Of a stretch of 64,000 bases of DNA, positions 1 through 11,099 are shown one piece after another. This DNA comes from Dermacentor variabilis (taxonomy: Eukaryota > Arthropoda > Arachnida > Ixodida > Ixodidae), in contig NC_134570.1 in the NCBI RefSeq assembly GCF_050947875.1, positions 109,851,787 through 109,915,786 on the forward strand, written 5' to 3'. Position numbers and translations under genes: made by a program. The notes under the pieces were generated by a model. It searched no databases. It saw only the letters and a list, made by a program, of their open reading frames with translations, and was not told the origin of the DNA. Each line of letters begins with the position of its first letter. Position 1 is the stretch's first letter.

Positions 1-295
1 GTTTTACTTAGTGCAGGCTTTGTACAGGGCGAGTTCACAGCATTCCCTGCACTTGGCCGAAAGGTAGTGCATGTTTACGCAGGTGTAGTGCCGCTTCTGC
101 ACGAGCAAGGTGCAGAAATCAGTTTCATACAATAATTACTAGAGGGAACTCTGACGTTAGTGTCCACAGGAGATCAAACAAGAACGGTTGTACCAGCATG
201 GAAATTATTGGAAGTACATGGATTTGCCTAAACTTCGTCTGTTTGGCTTCAAACGGCTTTGTGACTTTGTAAACTAGTCATTTTCAACAATATAC

Positions 296-400
296 TGCGT
301 AATAAATAAATAAACATTAAAATCGTCCGAAGACAGGATTCAAACACAGGAACTCTAGAACAGAAGTCTGATCATGCTAGATTCATGCTAGATTAGTGTT
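296..400 (-). mobile_element. tRNA-Arg-like SINE remnant
   Basis: Read on the minus strand this stretch looks like the 3' half of a tRNA: an anticodon-arm-like stretch AGACTTCTG (complement of 361-369), then a degenerate B box (TGTTTGAATCC, complement of about 337-347), then an ATTT-type tail (complement of 300-318). The TCT in the anticodon position and the CAGACTTCT...CTAGAG context recall tRNA-Arg(TCT). The D-arm and A box are not clear, and an 11-bp tandem duplication (373-394) disturbs that end. I infer a decayed tRNA-derived SINE and not a working tRNA, because the acceptor stem cannot be formed. Confidence 0.42.
373..394. repeat. tandem 11-bp duplication
   Basis: CATGCTAGATT occurs twice in direct tandem (373-383 and 384-394). 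It lies in the presumed 5' half of the tRNA-like SINE remnant and probably arose by slippage. Confidence 0.8.
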
Positions 401-664
401 TTTAAACACATGCTCAGACCATGTTAGAAGTGCTTCTTAAAATCCTCCTGTTTATTAGACTAGTCATATATCTGTTCACAAAGGCTACTAATTACGTCCC
501 ATGCTACATCATCATCTTAACAAAAACTTCACCTAGTAATACACATGCTGTGATAAGATTTGAGACCACATTGAGATGCTGAACAAGGTGAACTCATTAT
601 TTTTAAAGTGAAGCTCCTGTTCTTCCAAACGAGAAGAAAGGATACTGAGGGTCAAAATTTTTCT

Positions 665-837
665 GAATCACAGCTGCAAGATGCCAGGGAAGGCACGTGG
701 AAACTTATTTGTAATTTTCTATTTAAATGTAGAAATGATAAAGGGAAATGAAAATGGTCAAAAAAACAACTAGGCATGGGGGGAGAACGAACCTACAGCC
801 TTTGCATTAGGCATGCAATGCACTAACCACTGTGTCG
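665..837 (-). mobile_element. tRNA-derived SINE, minus-strand copy of an inverted pair
   Basis: On the minus strand, CACAGTGGTTAGTGCAT (A-box side) is followed by TGTAGGTTCGTTCTCC (B-box side), then a body containing TTTATCATTTCTACA and CCTTCCCTGGCATC. The same order occurs on the plus strand at 898-1087, so the two copies prove each other. The A and B boxes are the internal RNA polymerase III promoter of a tRNA-derived SINE. Both copies have substitutions throughout, so they are old insertions. Confidence 0.65.
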
Positions 838-897
838 CCGAGGCAGCATTCAACCATCTACAATGGCCCCTCAGATTGTCGACGCTCGAACACGGCC

Positions 898-1087
898 GTA
901 GTACCACAGTGGTTAGTATATCACATGCGTAATGTGAAGGTTATGGGTCCGTTCCCCACCCACAGGTGGATATCTTTTAATCCACTTTCACTTACCTAGA
1001 ATTTATCATTTCTATACTTCATATAAAAAACTTAAAACATGTTCCTGTATGCTTTCCTTGGCCTCATTATCTGCTGGCTTCTTCCAG
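898..1087 (+). mobile_element. tRNA-derived SINE, plus-strand copy of an inverted pair
   Basis: CACAGTGGTTAGTATAT (A-box side) and TATGGGTCCGTTCCCC (degenerate B box, GGTCCG instead of GGTTCG) are followed by TTTATCATTTCTATAC and CTTTCCTTGGCCTCATT. It matches the minus-strand copy at 665-837 along its length; about 60 bp separate the two. Transcription across the locus would allow a long imperfect hairpin. Confidence 0.65.
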
Positions 1088-1639
1088 TTCTGTTACTTCC
1101 AACACTTATACATATTCTAATCTAATAAGTAAGCAGTTTTGCATGATGCTGGAATGAAATATAAAACATTATTGCAGGGCCGTGTTATGTAGAATGCCTT
1201 ACATTGCCCAGGCAAGGTGTATTAATGTCAATCTGAAAAAAAAAGCAATTCCCACTCTAGGCAGAAATGCTGTGTACTGCTGTGTGCAACAGGGTTTAAC
1301 GAAAACAACTTGTTCAGAAGTAAAGCCACCAAACAACGAGGAAATATGAAAACTAGATGAAAATTTGTGCAGTTGCATGTTAAAAATTTAGCATAGCAAC
1401 AGATGAAGACATAATGAAGGAAGCGCGAGGATGGTTTATTTTGAACAAACGAGGCAATATACTTGAAAGATGCATATGAGCTTACACGTGGAGAAATATT
1501 GTTTATGTAGCATGCCCTTAAGTCAAAGAAACATGGCTGTTTCTCATGATTCGCTACACATGGCTGGCTCACACAACTTAGCCACTTCTATATATGCCTT
1601 GTAATTACCAGGTGGTCTGTATGACATGTGCAAGCTTTA
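1088..1639. other. no gene recognised
   Basis: AT-leaning noncoding DNA. The only open frame over 100 codons (1228-1572, minus) has no domain or compositional sign of coding. Confidence 0.6.
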
Positions 1640-1938
1640 AATATGTACAAGTACCACGTAGCTGGACAGCACCAAGGTAATGTCGTTTGCCATCGTTTTG
1701 AGGCAGTGAAACCAATTCTTGCATTTTTCCTAATTAGGTAATTAAGTTATTAACGATTACTTAACTGCTCAAATATTATATTCAAAGCAAAAGTGTCAGT
1801 ACGAAAATTGTAGAGCATCCTGAAAAATTCCCAATCCAGCTTTCTACTGCTCAATAGGTGAAACAAATTTTTTTTTCAAGCTTGAAAGAAGCCAGTGAAC
1901 ACATGCAAGAAGTGCCGTGCAACTAGCTCGTGCACCTG
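1640..1938 (+). repeat. dispersed repeat family A, copy 1
   Basis: Aligns along its length with 40501-40815: both start with AAGTRCCACGYAGCTGGACA, pass through CCATCG, AAT-rich TTAATTAGTTATTA-like DNA and CTGAAAAATTCCC.ATCCAGCT, and end with AAGTGCCGYG. A partial third copy is on the minus strand at 48476-48528. The start motif recurs in altered form at the far end, so the unit may be a satellite-like monomer or have direct terminal repeats. No coding potential is seen. Confidence 0.75.
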
Positions 1939-2289
1939 AACACCATTTGGCTCCTCCTTTCATGCTTGAAAAAACTTTATGAAAAGAATATTTTAGAAAT
2001 TGATTAATTATTATTGACTATGTTTTAGGCAAAATGCATGAAATAGTGTGACTGCCACCTCCATTTTCGGCGACATGAACTGACTCCATTTTCATGTCCA
2101 AATCCAGCTATACATGGTGCGTGTTTTGAGCGGGTTCTGTAATTTAGGCTGGTTTTGACTAATTGAAGCTTCGCACCCTAATAATGGAGTCAGCCTAAAA
2201 AGAAATTGATACATAAACGGTAGTGCAAAGTGCTTGTGAGCCAAGAAGTTGGTAGCTCTAAGCGGTATTTCTCATTTTGACCTGGTGTT
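1939..2289. other. no gene recognised
   Basis: Noncoding DNA between two repeats. It contains CTCCATTTTC / ACTCCATTTTC repeated at 2058-2095 but no recognisable element. Confidence 0.6.
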
Positions 2290-2486
2290 ATAGCCCACTT
2301 ACTATGATGCCATGCTGCTCATTCATGCTGGTCCCAGCTTCAATCTAGGCCATGGCAGCTGCCCTCCAATGAGGGTAAAATGCAATAACGCTTATGCACT
2401 TAGATTCAGGTGTACATTAAAGAAGGCCAGGTTCCCAAAACTTCAGGTTGTGACTTTGGAATGTCAAAGCCCATAATTTAATTTTA
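2290..2486 (+). mobile_element. old Ruka-like tRNA-derived SINE
   Basis: The downstream body AATGCAATAACGC...CACTTAGATTCAGGTG...TTAAAGAAGGCCAGG...CCCATAATTTAATTTT follows the layout of the Ruka SINE as I know it from ticks and parallels the better copy at 38223-38470. The tRNA-like head (GCTGCTCATTC...TTCAATC) is heavily mutated, so the internal promoter is probably dead. The call rests on order and spacing of short matches and on family knowledge. Confidence 0.6.
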
Positions 2487-3251
2487 AAATCTTAAGGTGC
2501 TTTTTAGGAGCAGGGGCATCATCTCGAGCTTTTACTGCACTGCCATGGCATCAAGAAGCTCCAAGTAAAGAAAAACAATTTCTTACACAATGCACATATC
2601 TTGCAAACATTTACAAACACTTCTCTGCATGCACCTCTGTTGCTGTTATATTTAGATCCGTATGCCAAGGCGGGTTATGATGTTAGAACATGTTTCAAAC
2701 TTGTTTTTTTTTACCGCTTTAAAGTTGTTGGTTATTTTGCATCTCATTGTGTGTCGAACGCACATTTCAGTGCATCAATTTCTTCAGAAAGTGCACTCCT
2801 CTTTATTTATTTGTGCATGCAAAAAGGGTTCAGAAGAACTGCTTTCTGAAGGTCTGTATAACAAGCAAAAAAACAATTCTATGTAGGCTGCACAAAGAGA
2901 AAGGATTGGTTTGTAAATATGTTATTTAGTTCTTAAAGAAAGAGGCGGCTGTCCGTATTCTGTTCCAAAGTAAAAATTGCCCCTGCCTGGCTCTGCTTCA
3001 TTTTCCGATGTTGATGGTCCATTCGGGGGCACTCAACTGATAGGCTGTACTTTGGAGATGTCGGGTGTGCTGTCACCAGGTCCAAGGTCGATCGACATCC
3101 TCACCAAAAGTCGAGTCCAAACGCTATAAAAAAAATATCTCATCATTTTTCTATCAGTTTTGTCATCTTGTGCGTTTAACACACGGCCGTCAGTGAAATA
3201 TTTCGTCACTTGGATACTGAAAGAAATTCAAACATTTTCTGGCAGCCAAGC
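2487..3251. other. no gene recognised
   Basis: Short overlapping open frames at 2601-2929 have no domain. A poly-T run is at 2703-2711 and an A-run at 3128-3136. Nothing else is recognised. Confidence 0.6.
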
Positions 3252-3320
3252 TGATGATGATGATGTGTGGTGTTTTATGGCGCAAGGGCCAGGTTTGGCC
3301 AAAGAGCGCCATGACAAGTG
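3252..3320 (+). repeat. dispersed GGCGCAAGGGCCA repeat, copy 1
   Basis: After a short GATGATGATGATG run comes TTTTATGGCGCAAGGGCCA, then GGTTTGGCCAAAGAGCGCC. The same pattern is at 52075-52116 (GGCGCAAGGGTCAGGTATGGCCCAAGAGCGCC in parts), so it is a dispersed family. From memory this is abundant in tick genomes; the repeat may continue to about 3660, but I cannot set that edge. Confidence 0.65.
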
Positions 3321-5125
3321 GTAATGTTGACGTATTATGGAAGATGTGACTTGGCTGTAAACTGGCCTAAAAATTGTCGCTGTAAAGTGCGTAAAATCAA
3401 CGTGCTATAAAATTATGGCGATGACTAATGACGAATACTATGAACATTAAAATTCATCGTGGAAGAATGATGCAAAATAGAAAATATATAGGATGGTAAA
3501 ATTACTTGGAGCACTGCTGCCTCGCCAGAGCCCTTGAAACACAAGGGCCGAGAGGCATGTGCTATACGAAAGAGCTATCACAGTGGCATTCTCTGAACAG
3601 ATGACGGCAGCCAAGCTGAATACATGGTAAATGGAGAACATTAAAGAGCGAATGCAGTTGTCACATTAGATTGATCAAGTACAGCAGAAATGGAAAATAA
3701 ATCAGTGATACTGTGTCTGTTGGCTTTGAATGCAAGAAACGTAAAAACAGGAACTTGCAGCCACGCCACTGAATTTCCCGCGTTTGCTACACCTCACAAG
3801 TTTGGCATCGTCCGGTACTCGGGGATAGTAACCGCTTAAAATCAAGATAAACGAGCGTCGGCACAAATTAACAGGATACTTAAACGGGCAATATTGGCGC
3901 ATAAAACTACTCACGTAGCGAAGCTACTGTCAATTGTCCGATGACGCATCTGCGGACGGTGCGGTTTGGGCGAACAATTCAAAAAGGAATGAGAGTTTCA
4001 CTTGTTTCACGCCTACTAAGCTAAGACAGAATTTGAGTTTCTTACTAAACTATACTGAATATTTACGCTCCGAATAAAACGCTAGAAATTTTGTTACGTC
4101 ACATTGCATACGTATGAAAGTGAGGAAATTGCTTTTATTGTATTCTGCCCAGACGGCATGCAGCAGCTACCACTCTCATGCAACAAAAGCATGAAAGTGG
4201 TACTCGTGACACCGAAAACAAACATATACAGCGCCAACGTTACGCCCCTTGGAGTTGGAACTAAGCACGATCAAGCCAGTTAGTTTTCTAGCTTTCATAA
4301 CGCCACGAACACGACCAAACATCGAGCGAAACAACTCTCTGCTCTCGAAAATTATTACCGCTTCCATTTGTATACCTATCGCTGCCACAAGCAAAAGTCA
4401 ATGGGCTAGCTGTCCACAAGCCGCAGATTAGACTGACAGCAACATATTACGGTAACGTAAAACAATTTCCACGCTGACTTAGCAGCCGCGGTGTGCTCTA
4501 AGTGCTAAAGTTCTCGTTTGCCGCTCGAAATTCACACCATGATGACAGGCACTGCATCTTTCACATGAAATATTGCACGCTTTGCTCCGGAGCTCAATAG
4601 AAGGGCAAAACACATTTGCACGTACCTGAAATCCGCATGCCGGAAACCCGTCGACGCTTCCGAGAACGGGGCGCACAGCCATACACCCGTACGGCTGCTT
4701 GACTCGGACGAGAGGCACTTCCATCAAACATTTCACATGTGACATGTTTCACACCGATTGCGCGAACACCAGAAAATGACGCAGGCCGCATTGCGACGCC
4801 GAGCATACGTGCATCCACCGATGAGCTGTGTGCGCGGATTGCAGAGAACAAAACCATACAAAACGTTAGGCGCGAGAAGATGGCGGCTCTCGTTGCGGAG
4901 ACGAAGCGGACGAAGCAATGACGCGCGAATGAATGTTGCCAACTGTTGGTTCCGCGTTATGCCGGCGGTGGTGGCTTTAGTGGCGTGTGTTGCGGCTGTC
5001 TAATTTTTTTATTTCTTTTCCCCAAACAGTATAGCTAAGATCAGTTCTTTGTTTGAATTTTTAACTGTGTCGTTTGGCATTATCTGTGTCTTTTTCTGCT
5101 ATTAAGCGGCCAATTATGGCCTCCC
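3321..5125. other. no gene recognised
   Basis: Probably partly the body of the preceding repeat. GC content rises by eye at 4480-4990, where several short open frames overlap on both strands, the pattern expected of GC-rich noncoding DNA. No splice-flanked exon or domain is seen. Confidence 0.5.
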
Positions 5126-5128
5126 AGG

Positions 5129-5155
5129 TTCGCGCGCGCCAGCTTCGCGCGCGAA
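5129..5155. repeat. CG-rich perfect hairpin
   Basis: TTCGCGCGCG (5129-5138) and CGCGCGCGAA (5146-5155) are perfect inverted repeats with a 7-base loop. Such alternating CG is Z-DNA-prone. No function is evident. Confidence 0.75.
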
Positions 5156-5738
5156 TCTCAGAGACCATAAAACAACTCGTTAGGAAATGCCGTTTTTGTC
5201 GTTGTTAACGTTTCATCATCGTTTCTTCAACTGAGATAGAGAGGTAGTGTCTGATTTCCCGGGGTTGGGAGGGGGCGATCAAGACGGCATCGCTCAGCGG
5301 GGGGCGGGGATGTAGGTTGGTGTTGGTTCTTGTCGCGAAATTCGCGAACCCTGCGATTTTTTTTATAACGTAAGCATTTCTATACTTACCCAACAAGAAA
5401 AACCATCCGTCCGTCAGTCAGTACCGCACGATATCTTTCAAAATAGAACCCGCAGCAGCGAGTGAATTCACCTTCGTGCTAGCTCTCGCTTCAACGCGAC
5501 CGAAGCGGTGAGAACACTGCGCTCACGAAGCTTTCATCTTATGCCGCACTGTGCGCTTTTCGCAGATCACTTTCAAGATAGGTGTACGCGCGTCTGTTTT
5601 CAAAGCGAAGTAAACGGTGAGAACACAGCGCGTGAAGTTTTCAGCAGTGGGCACACTCTGTCCACAATGCAGTTCGCTTTCAAGATACGGTTCGCGCGGC
5701 CGTGCCACAAGCAGTCGCCGCCGGAGAACGGTTGATAA
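5156..5738. other. no gene recognised
   Basis: Mixed-composition noncoding DNA with a G-run block (5265-5310). Overlapping 60-75-codon frames on both strands (5508-5815) show no domain. Confidence 0.55.
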
Positions 5739-5740
5739 TA

Positions 5741-6438
5741 GAGAGTTTTAGAATAGGGGCCCCAAACGTTTTGGGGCCCCAAAGAAATAGCGTCGAAGCC
5801 ACTGCGCATGCGCAAGACGCAAACTCCGTTTGGGTTTTGCGTTGGGAACGCTATTTCACCGATTTAGCGGGAGCCCAAATAGCGGCCCCAAAAGCTTTGC
5901 GTCGGCAAACATGGCGGCACCCATCGAAGCGACGGCTCTAACCTAGCACAAAACTGGGTTCGATTCGCGGTAACGCGTGAAGTTCGCATGCTAGAAGTGA
6001 GTGTGGTTATCGCTTTCTCTCAACTAGCGTGTGTTATGAAGATTGACTCATTAGACGCCGCTGATTTTGAATTCGATTGTGGATTTTATGGCTCGTAGGC
6101 CTAACACGGCTAAGCTTGGCTGGTGAAGGCTAGTAAAGTTGGTTTGCTCAAAACTAAGCGCAACTAATTGTTTGCTGCTTACAGAGAATAACCTTTAAAT
6201 TGTACTTAAACGCGAAAACACGCAAGTAAAAATTATTATTCCTATTATAAAATGGTATATTTTATCTAATTATTTCTAATAGTTTTTCTTTGACGCCGTA
6301 GTGGCGCTGTCAGCGCAAAACGCTATCCGCAAACGTCAAACCCTATTCTAAAGCTCTTCACTCCTACGTGCCCCAACGCTAACACCCGCAAAGCTCTTTG
6401 GGGCCCCAAACTATTGGGGCCCCTATTCTAAAACTCCC
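5741..6438. mobile_element. non-autonomous TIR DNA transposon (MITE-like), TA target duplication
   Basis: The ends are inverted: GAGAGTTTTAGAATAGGGG at 5741 and the complement of CCCCTATTCTAAAACTCCC ending at 6438. Directly outside are TA (5739-5740) and TA (6439-6440), a 2-bp target duplication. The terminal repeat holds its own palindrome, GGGGCCCC-AAACGTTTT-GGGGCCCC on the left and a matching GGGGCCCC pair on the right. An inner, diverged half-copy of the end lies at 6344-6362. No transposase frame is present, so it must have been moved in trans. TA duplication is typical of Tc1/mariner-type and some other DDE elements; the superfamily is not decided. Confidence 0.82.
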
Positions 6439-6440
6439 TA

Positions 6441-7030
6441 ATGGTTCGACGCGGATGAGAAGGGCTAAAGAGCGATAACGGCTCAAAACGAACGGAACGT
6501 CACCAGCGCGTCTGGCCCCGCCACCTGCAGTACTTTGCTTGCGCCGCCGACCAGAGCAGCTCGTGTCGCCGCAGCGCTGTCGCTTATACTTGTAGGATCA
6601 AGTCTCATAACATTGATAACGACATGGACTGCGTGTAGATGAGGAAGAGTCACACTTAGACAAATCCGAGAGGAGTTCCTGTGTGATTTTTTTTACCGAA
6701 AATGTGCAGTCAGCGGTGGGACCCAGAGTTGACAATGCCTGTAAGAGGGGTGCCAAGCTTTTTTTTTTCTTTGAGAATCTTGCCCAGCTCCCAAAGATCT
6801 GCTCAAGCTAAGACTTACTGATGGCTGTATGTGTCTTTTTTATTGTCGCATGCCTTTGAACCGCCACGAATTCTACAGTGTAATGACATTAGAGCAGTAT
6901 TCACGTCCAAAGGGAAATGCAGCCGGTAATTTGGCTGCCTGAGGTTTGCGGCCCGGCGGCACTGCCCTCCCCTCCCCCGTTTCCGTTGACAAGTTATGGG
7001 GAGGGGTCTAGAGCAATCTTACACCCCCCT
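6441..7030. other. no gene recognised
   Basis: GC-richer at the left edge (6470-6590), then mixed DNA with T-runs (6687-6694 and 6760-6771). No exon or repeat recognised. Confidence 0.55.
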
Positions 7031-7215
7031 CCCCACATTGGCGTAGCCAGAAAACTTTTTCGTGTGAGGAGGGGCGGGTCCCAATTGACCGTGGAGGGGT
7101 AAGGAGCGGGGCCATTGCCAAAGCAGCAAAAATTTTACTGTTAGTGAGCGTTACAAGTGCCCGGCGTGCCCCACTTGGCACGCCGCTATATACTAGCCCC
7201 CTCCCCCCCCTCCGC
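7031..7215. repeat. G/C-run-rich dispersed repeat, possible copy
   Basis: GGCGTAGCCAGAAAACTTTTTCG followed by GAGGAGGGG resembles GGCATAGCAAGAAATTGTCG plus GGAGG and a G-run at 23359-23400. A hairpin-like GTGCCCGGCGTGCC / GGCACGCCG pair is at 7158-7190, and C-runs are at 7199-7210. Two weak copies support a family, but the edges are uncertain. Confidence 0.35.
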
Positions 7216-7305
7216 AATAGATGCAAATCGAGCTATCAGAACCAGCATGACACGCATGCATGACATAACATGAATGACATGCCGCGAAGCTAGCATGGAT
7301 GTCGT

Positions 7306-8160
7306 CACATCATCATCATTATCATCATCAGCTTATTTTGACGTCCATCGCAGGACAAAAACTTCTCCAGCGATCTCCAATACCCCTGTCTTGTGCTAAC
7401 TGATTCCACGTGTCTTCAAGTTTCCCAATTCCATCACCTCCACATTATTCTCTGCCGTCCTCGACTGTGCTTCCCTTCCCTTAGCACCCATTCTGCAACT
7501 CCAATAGACCAGCAGTTCTCTCCCTTACGCATTGCAATGTCTGCTCAGCACGACTTCTTCCTCTTAATGTCAACCAGAATATCAGCTATCCCCGTTCGCT
7601 CTCTAATCCACATCGCTGTCTTCCAGTCTATTATCGTCATGCCTAATAATTTTCATTCCATCGCTCGTTGCGCGGTCCTCAACGTATTCCCAAGCTTCTT
7701 TGGTAACTTCCAAGTTTCGGCCCCATACGTTAGTAACGGTAGAAAACAATGGTTAGCAGTAAGCTCCCTGGTCATGATTTAGTAATGCCTGCCGTAAGCT
7801 CTCCAGCTAATTTTTTATTTTTGTTAATTTCCTTGATCAGAGGCCCCTGCTAGTAATTAACCTCAATAAACGTATTTCTGCTCAGGTTTTAGAGGCTGAC
7901 TGCCGACCATGACATTCGTTCTCTCGCCAGGCTGCGGAACATTACTTTTCTCTTCTGCATACTAACTCTCAATCAGGCTCTTACACTTTCTTCGACAAGG
8001 TCCTCAAACGTTTCTTGCAAATAGTCTGCAGCGTTGCTGAGTATGCCAATGTCATCTACAAACCGTAAGTTGGTGAGCTATTTACCATTAGCCCTGACTC
8101 CTAACCATTCCCAGTCTGGCTGGTTGCACACCTTTAAGTATTCAGTGATAGCATTGTAAA
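7306..8160 (-). mobile_element. non-LTR retrotransposon reverse-transcriptase fragment (copy 1)
   Basis: On the minus strand this encodes a broken reverse transcriptase. The catalytic box reads RFVDDI (complement of about 8045-8065; consensus FADD), preceded by WLGVRANGK and a stop, then DLVEES and MQK.K..F further on. The 3' end runs into an ATG/CAT-rich tail (7306-7330). Stops and frameshifts are frequent, so it is dead. It is clearly the same family as 11100-11475, 24225-24630 and 50945-51990. The motif set resembles RTE-type LINEs as I know them, but the clade is not proven. The 5' edge is lost near 8160. Confidence 0.8.
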
Positions 8161-8439
8161 TATTTTGCCATTGATCATATGAAGCCTTTTGCAGATATCT
8201 GGCTATGCAAAGTCTGCGCGTTAGTGTCATCCGTTCGATATCAACATTCGTGGGAAACTTCATTTTTGACCACTGTTCGGAGCCAGTGCGATGCTGCCTA
8301 GATGCCCCGATCTAATCATTCCAGCTACCTAATTCAAGCGCAGGTAGCGCGCGTTTCATGTATAGCCAATATCAACGCCTTAACTGGCAATGTTCATTTC
8401 ATATACTCTAAGCTTGTTCACTTACTCCCTTATATTTAG

Positions 8440-8592
8440 GGTGTAAATTAGAAAGACTGGGGTGTTCCAAGGGTGTTTTCTTGTTGTACACCCTTTTCCG
8501 TTAAAAAGGAGTGTTTCAAGGGTGTTTACAAGGGTGAAAAGATTAATACACCCGCATTACACCCATAAGGGTGTTAACATTTTAAGAGTGGG
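8440..8592. mobile_element. ACACCC/GGGTGT-rich element, possible MITE relic
   Basis: GGGTGT or its complement occurs at least eight times in 150 bp, ending AACATTTTAAGAGTG. It resembles in vocabulary (GGGTGTAAAT, ACACCCTTTT) the 161-bp palindrome at 57838-57998, but the ends do not form clean inverted repeats. It may be a rearranged relative. Confidence 0.4.
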
Positions 8593-8665
8593 GGCCTCCT
8601 GCCCTCGGGCCCTAGTTTCTCTGGACCAAAATAAAGTTCTTGCCATGCCATCCAGTACTCGTAGC
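8593..8665 (+). mobile_element. LINE 3'-end fragment with AATAAAG signal
   Basis: TCTGGACCAAAATAAAGTTC at 8620-8639 matches, in the other orientation, the complement of 42546-42580 (TGGACCACAATAAAG followed by T-run). A polyadenylation-type AATAAA just before the end suits a retroelement or processed transcript tail. Confidence 0.4.
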
Positions 8666-10295
8666 ATACGCTATTGCTTGAAACTGTGGGTCTTGTGCCC
8701 CTTTCGAGAAATATGAACTCAATATTTGCAGCAAAATGAATTGCTGTTTCAGTTAATATCCTTGCGCATTTGGAAATAAGAGAGAGAAACAAGTAACTTA
8801 ATGGAAGTTGTAGGTGTCGGCGCTGCTATGCGCAAGGCTTTCTGCTTCGGATGAAGTGTCTGAATCGACGTGAATAGGAAAATGTAGACGAACCATGGAT
8901 AAAGCTTAACCTAAACAGCGATGCATATATTGGTGGCACACTTATAGTACGTATTTCTTGAAAGTGGTTCTAGGCACAACCTCTCCATCAAGAGCTTGCG
9001 CCTTTTGTCCCAGTTGACATTATTTCTGAAAAATTGCTACATGTGCCCTCAAATCATAAATTAAAATTTTACCGGAGAAGATTCGTGATTAATAATGGGG
9101 TTGGAAAATATCGCGCGAATTTTGATGTATATCGCTGCTACGAAGGTTCTTGAGTAAAAAGATAAATAAAATTTGATCTCGAATCTTCTACATTTATTAA
9201 GCTCAGACAGACGTCGCGAGAAGAGTCGGTATAAGTTAGAGATCTATATAGGTCTCTTAGGCTTAGTCGCCAACGAATGAATAATTTCCGCCTCGCAGTT
9301 CGCTTAAAAAAACAACAATTCGGCGAAAACAGTAAACTAAATCAAAGAAATTAAGTAAATTGAAGCGCGTATCGGGAACTTGTGCAAATTCATGTGCAAA
9401 AAAAAAAAAGAGAGAGAGAGAGAGATATGTACATGCGCAGTATAGCTCTCCTTGAGTCGCGGCTCATGGAGGACCGCGAGAGTGTCGCACACCGCACTGC
9501 GTCGACGACTCCAAATCTTAAGACAGTTCCCTCGAAAAGTTCTAACCGTTTGAAGGGACGGTAACCACAACGCGTGCACCGAGTTTAGCGATCGATGCTA
9601 TAGTTCGTAGCCCTTGCGCGGCGCTGCACCCACTTGGCCGTCTCGTTTACGTCTTCGCAATGAAAATTCTTCGGATTAAACAAAACAAGCTTGGCAACGC
9701 GGGCGGAGCTATTTTTTTTTTTTTTTCGCGTTCGGGAGGATTGCATTGATGCGGCGTGGCAGCAATGCACGCCTTATAAGTTAACCGAGGAGCTATAGAG
9801 GACTGGCTCTCGTTAGTAGCACGAAATCACTGTATAGTTTGAGTCCGGGGAAAAAAAAAGAATACCAACGAAGGTTATACGCGAGGGGACGGGTTAATGA
9901 AGAAACGCAGACGGGGCGTGGGAGTGGTGTATCCTTAACTCGGGATTTTACGGTGCCCGCGTCCTGTGCTGAAGCGATGGAGTTTATGTCCGACCGAGCG
10001 AAGCCCGCGGATAAGCGGCGCGGCGATTGCTACACGCGCGCCGGCGCTCAGCCGTGCTTGCAGCCGAGCGTTTTGTAAGAGGAACCTCGTCGACAAGGAG
10101 CTGGCGAACTGTCGCGGAGTTAGGTGGATCGATCGATGAGGATGGCCCGTCGCTCGCGGAGGACGCAACGCGTCTTCGTTAATAATTATCTGCGCCTGCA
10201 CGTACACGGCAACGACCTGCTCGGACGATGGTTGGTGACAAACAGCTCCTTGCGCAGTTTATTGAGCTGTAACGGAATGCAAAAGCGGTCGCGAA
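8666..10295. other. no gene recognised
   Basis: 8666-9400 is AT-rich with no feature beyond an A-run plus AG run at 9398-9424. From 9430 the DNA is GC-richer, with an A/T-run at 9711-9726 and another at 9849-9858; short frames overlap on both strands (9839-10207) without a domain. Confidence 0.55.
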
Positions 10296-10357
<62 letters not shown>

Positions 10358-10376
10358 TGTGCGCGCGTGTGTGTGC
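10296..10376. repeat. (TG)n / (TGCG)n compound microsatellite
   Basis: TG repeat passing into TGCG and back to TG, about 80 bp. Confidence 0.97.
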
Positions 10377-11045
10377 GGTTGCCGAAATGCGACGGCTGTG
10401 ACGAGACGCGATGACTTACGCAGGCTTTGTGACGGACGGGTTGTTACAAGAAGTGATGAAAATAACTCGAGAGGCGAATGACCTCAAGCGAAGACGAAAC
10501 TGCGGCGTGCACGCGTCTTTGAGCGGTGGACCATGTCGTATGGTTTGCCCGTTTCCGCTGGACAAGGTTGGTTACAAGCCTTGGTGACAGATCGTGGACG
10601 TAACTGCCCGTGCGCACTGCAACTCCTTTTATGGCACGTCTGCGGGTACTAATGCCGCGACGGAGACTGGTCGGTGAGACAACGCATAGACTAGACACGA
10701 GACGAACAGACAAGTTTTCGAGTTCGCGATTCGCCTTGCCCGCTCGCGCTTCTCGCTAAGCTTACTCGAATTGTTGTGCCTTTAAGCAATGCGTACAGTC
10801 ATGGCGTCTGAGGGCACGCGCCAAGACCAGTGTGCACTGGCTGGCAGATTGCGTCCAATTCCACTCAACATATGGTGGAGAGGCAGGCGTGCAACATAGC
10901 GTTTAGCCTAACAGAACTAACATTATAGGGACAGTTGGTGTAGCTGAATCTCAAGTAAGGGCGCCAATCACGTGCCTCTCTTTCTCTTCTTTTTTTTTTT
11001 TGTACATGGAATGGGGCTGGGGCGGAGGAATTTTCGGTGTACAGG
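10377..11045. other. no gene recognised
   Basis: GC-rich at 10380-10720, with overlapping frames on both strands that lack domains. T-run at 10989-11000. Confidence 0.55.
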
Positions 11046-11068
11046 CCGCAGACGGACGGACGGACGAA
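11046..11068. repeat. (GGAC)n short microsatellite
   Basis: GACGGACGGACGGACG, about four units, just upstream of the LINE fragment. Confidence 0.85.
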
Positions 11069-11099
11069 TCGGCTAGCCATATACAGCTTCGCTGTAAAG

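Noticed and set aside
8440..8592. Clean terminal inverted repeats as in 57838-57998
   Set aside because: The left end reads GGGTGT before ACACCC while the right end in complement reads ACACCC first, so the ends do not mirror each other; kept only as a possible relic.
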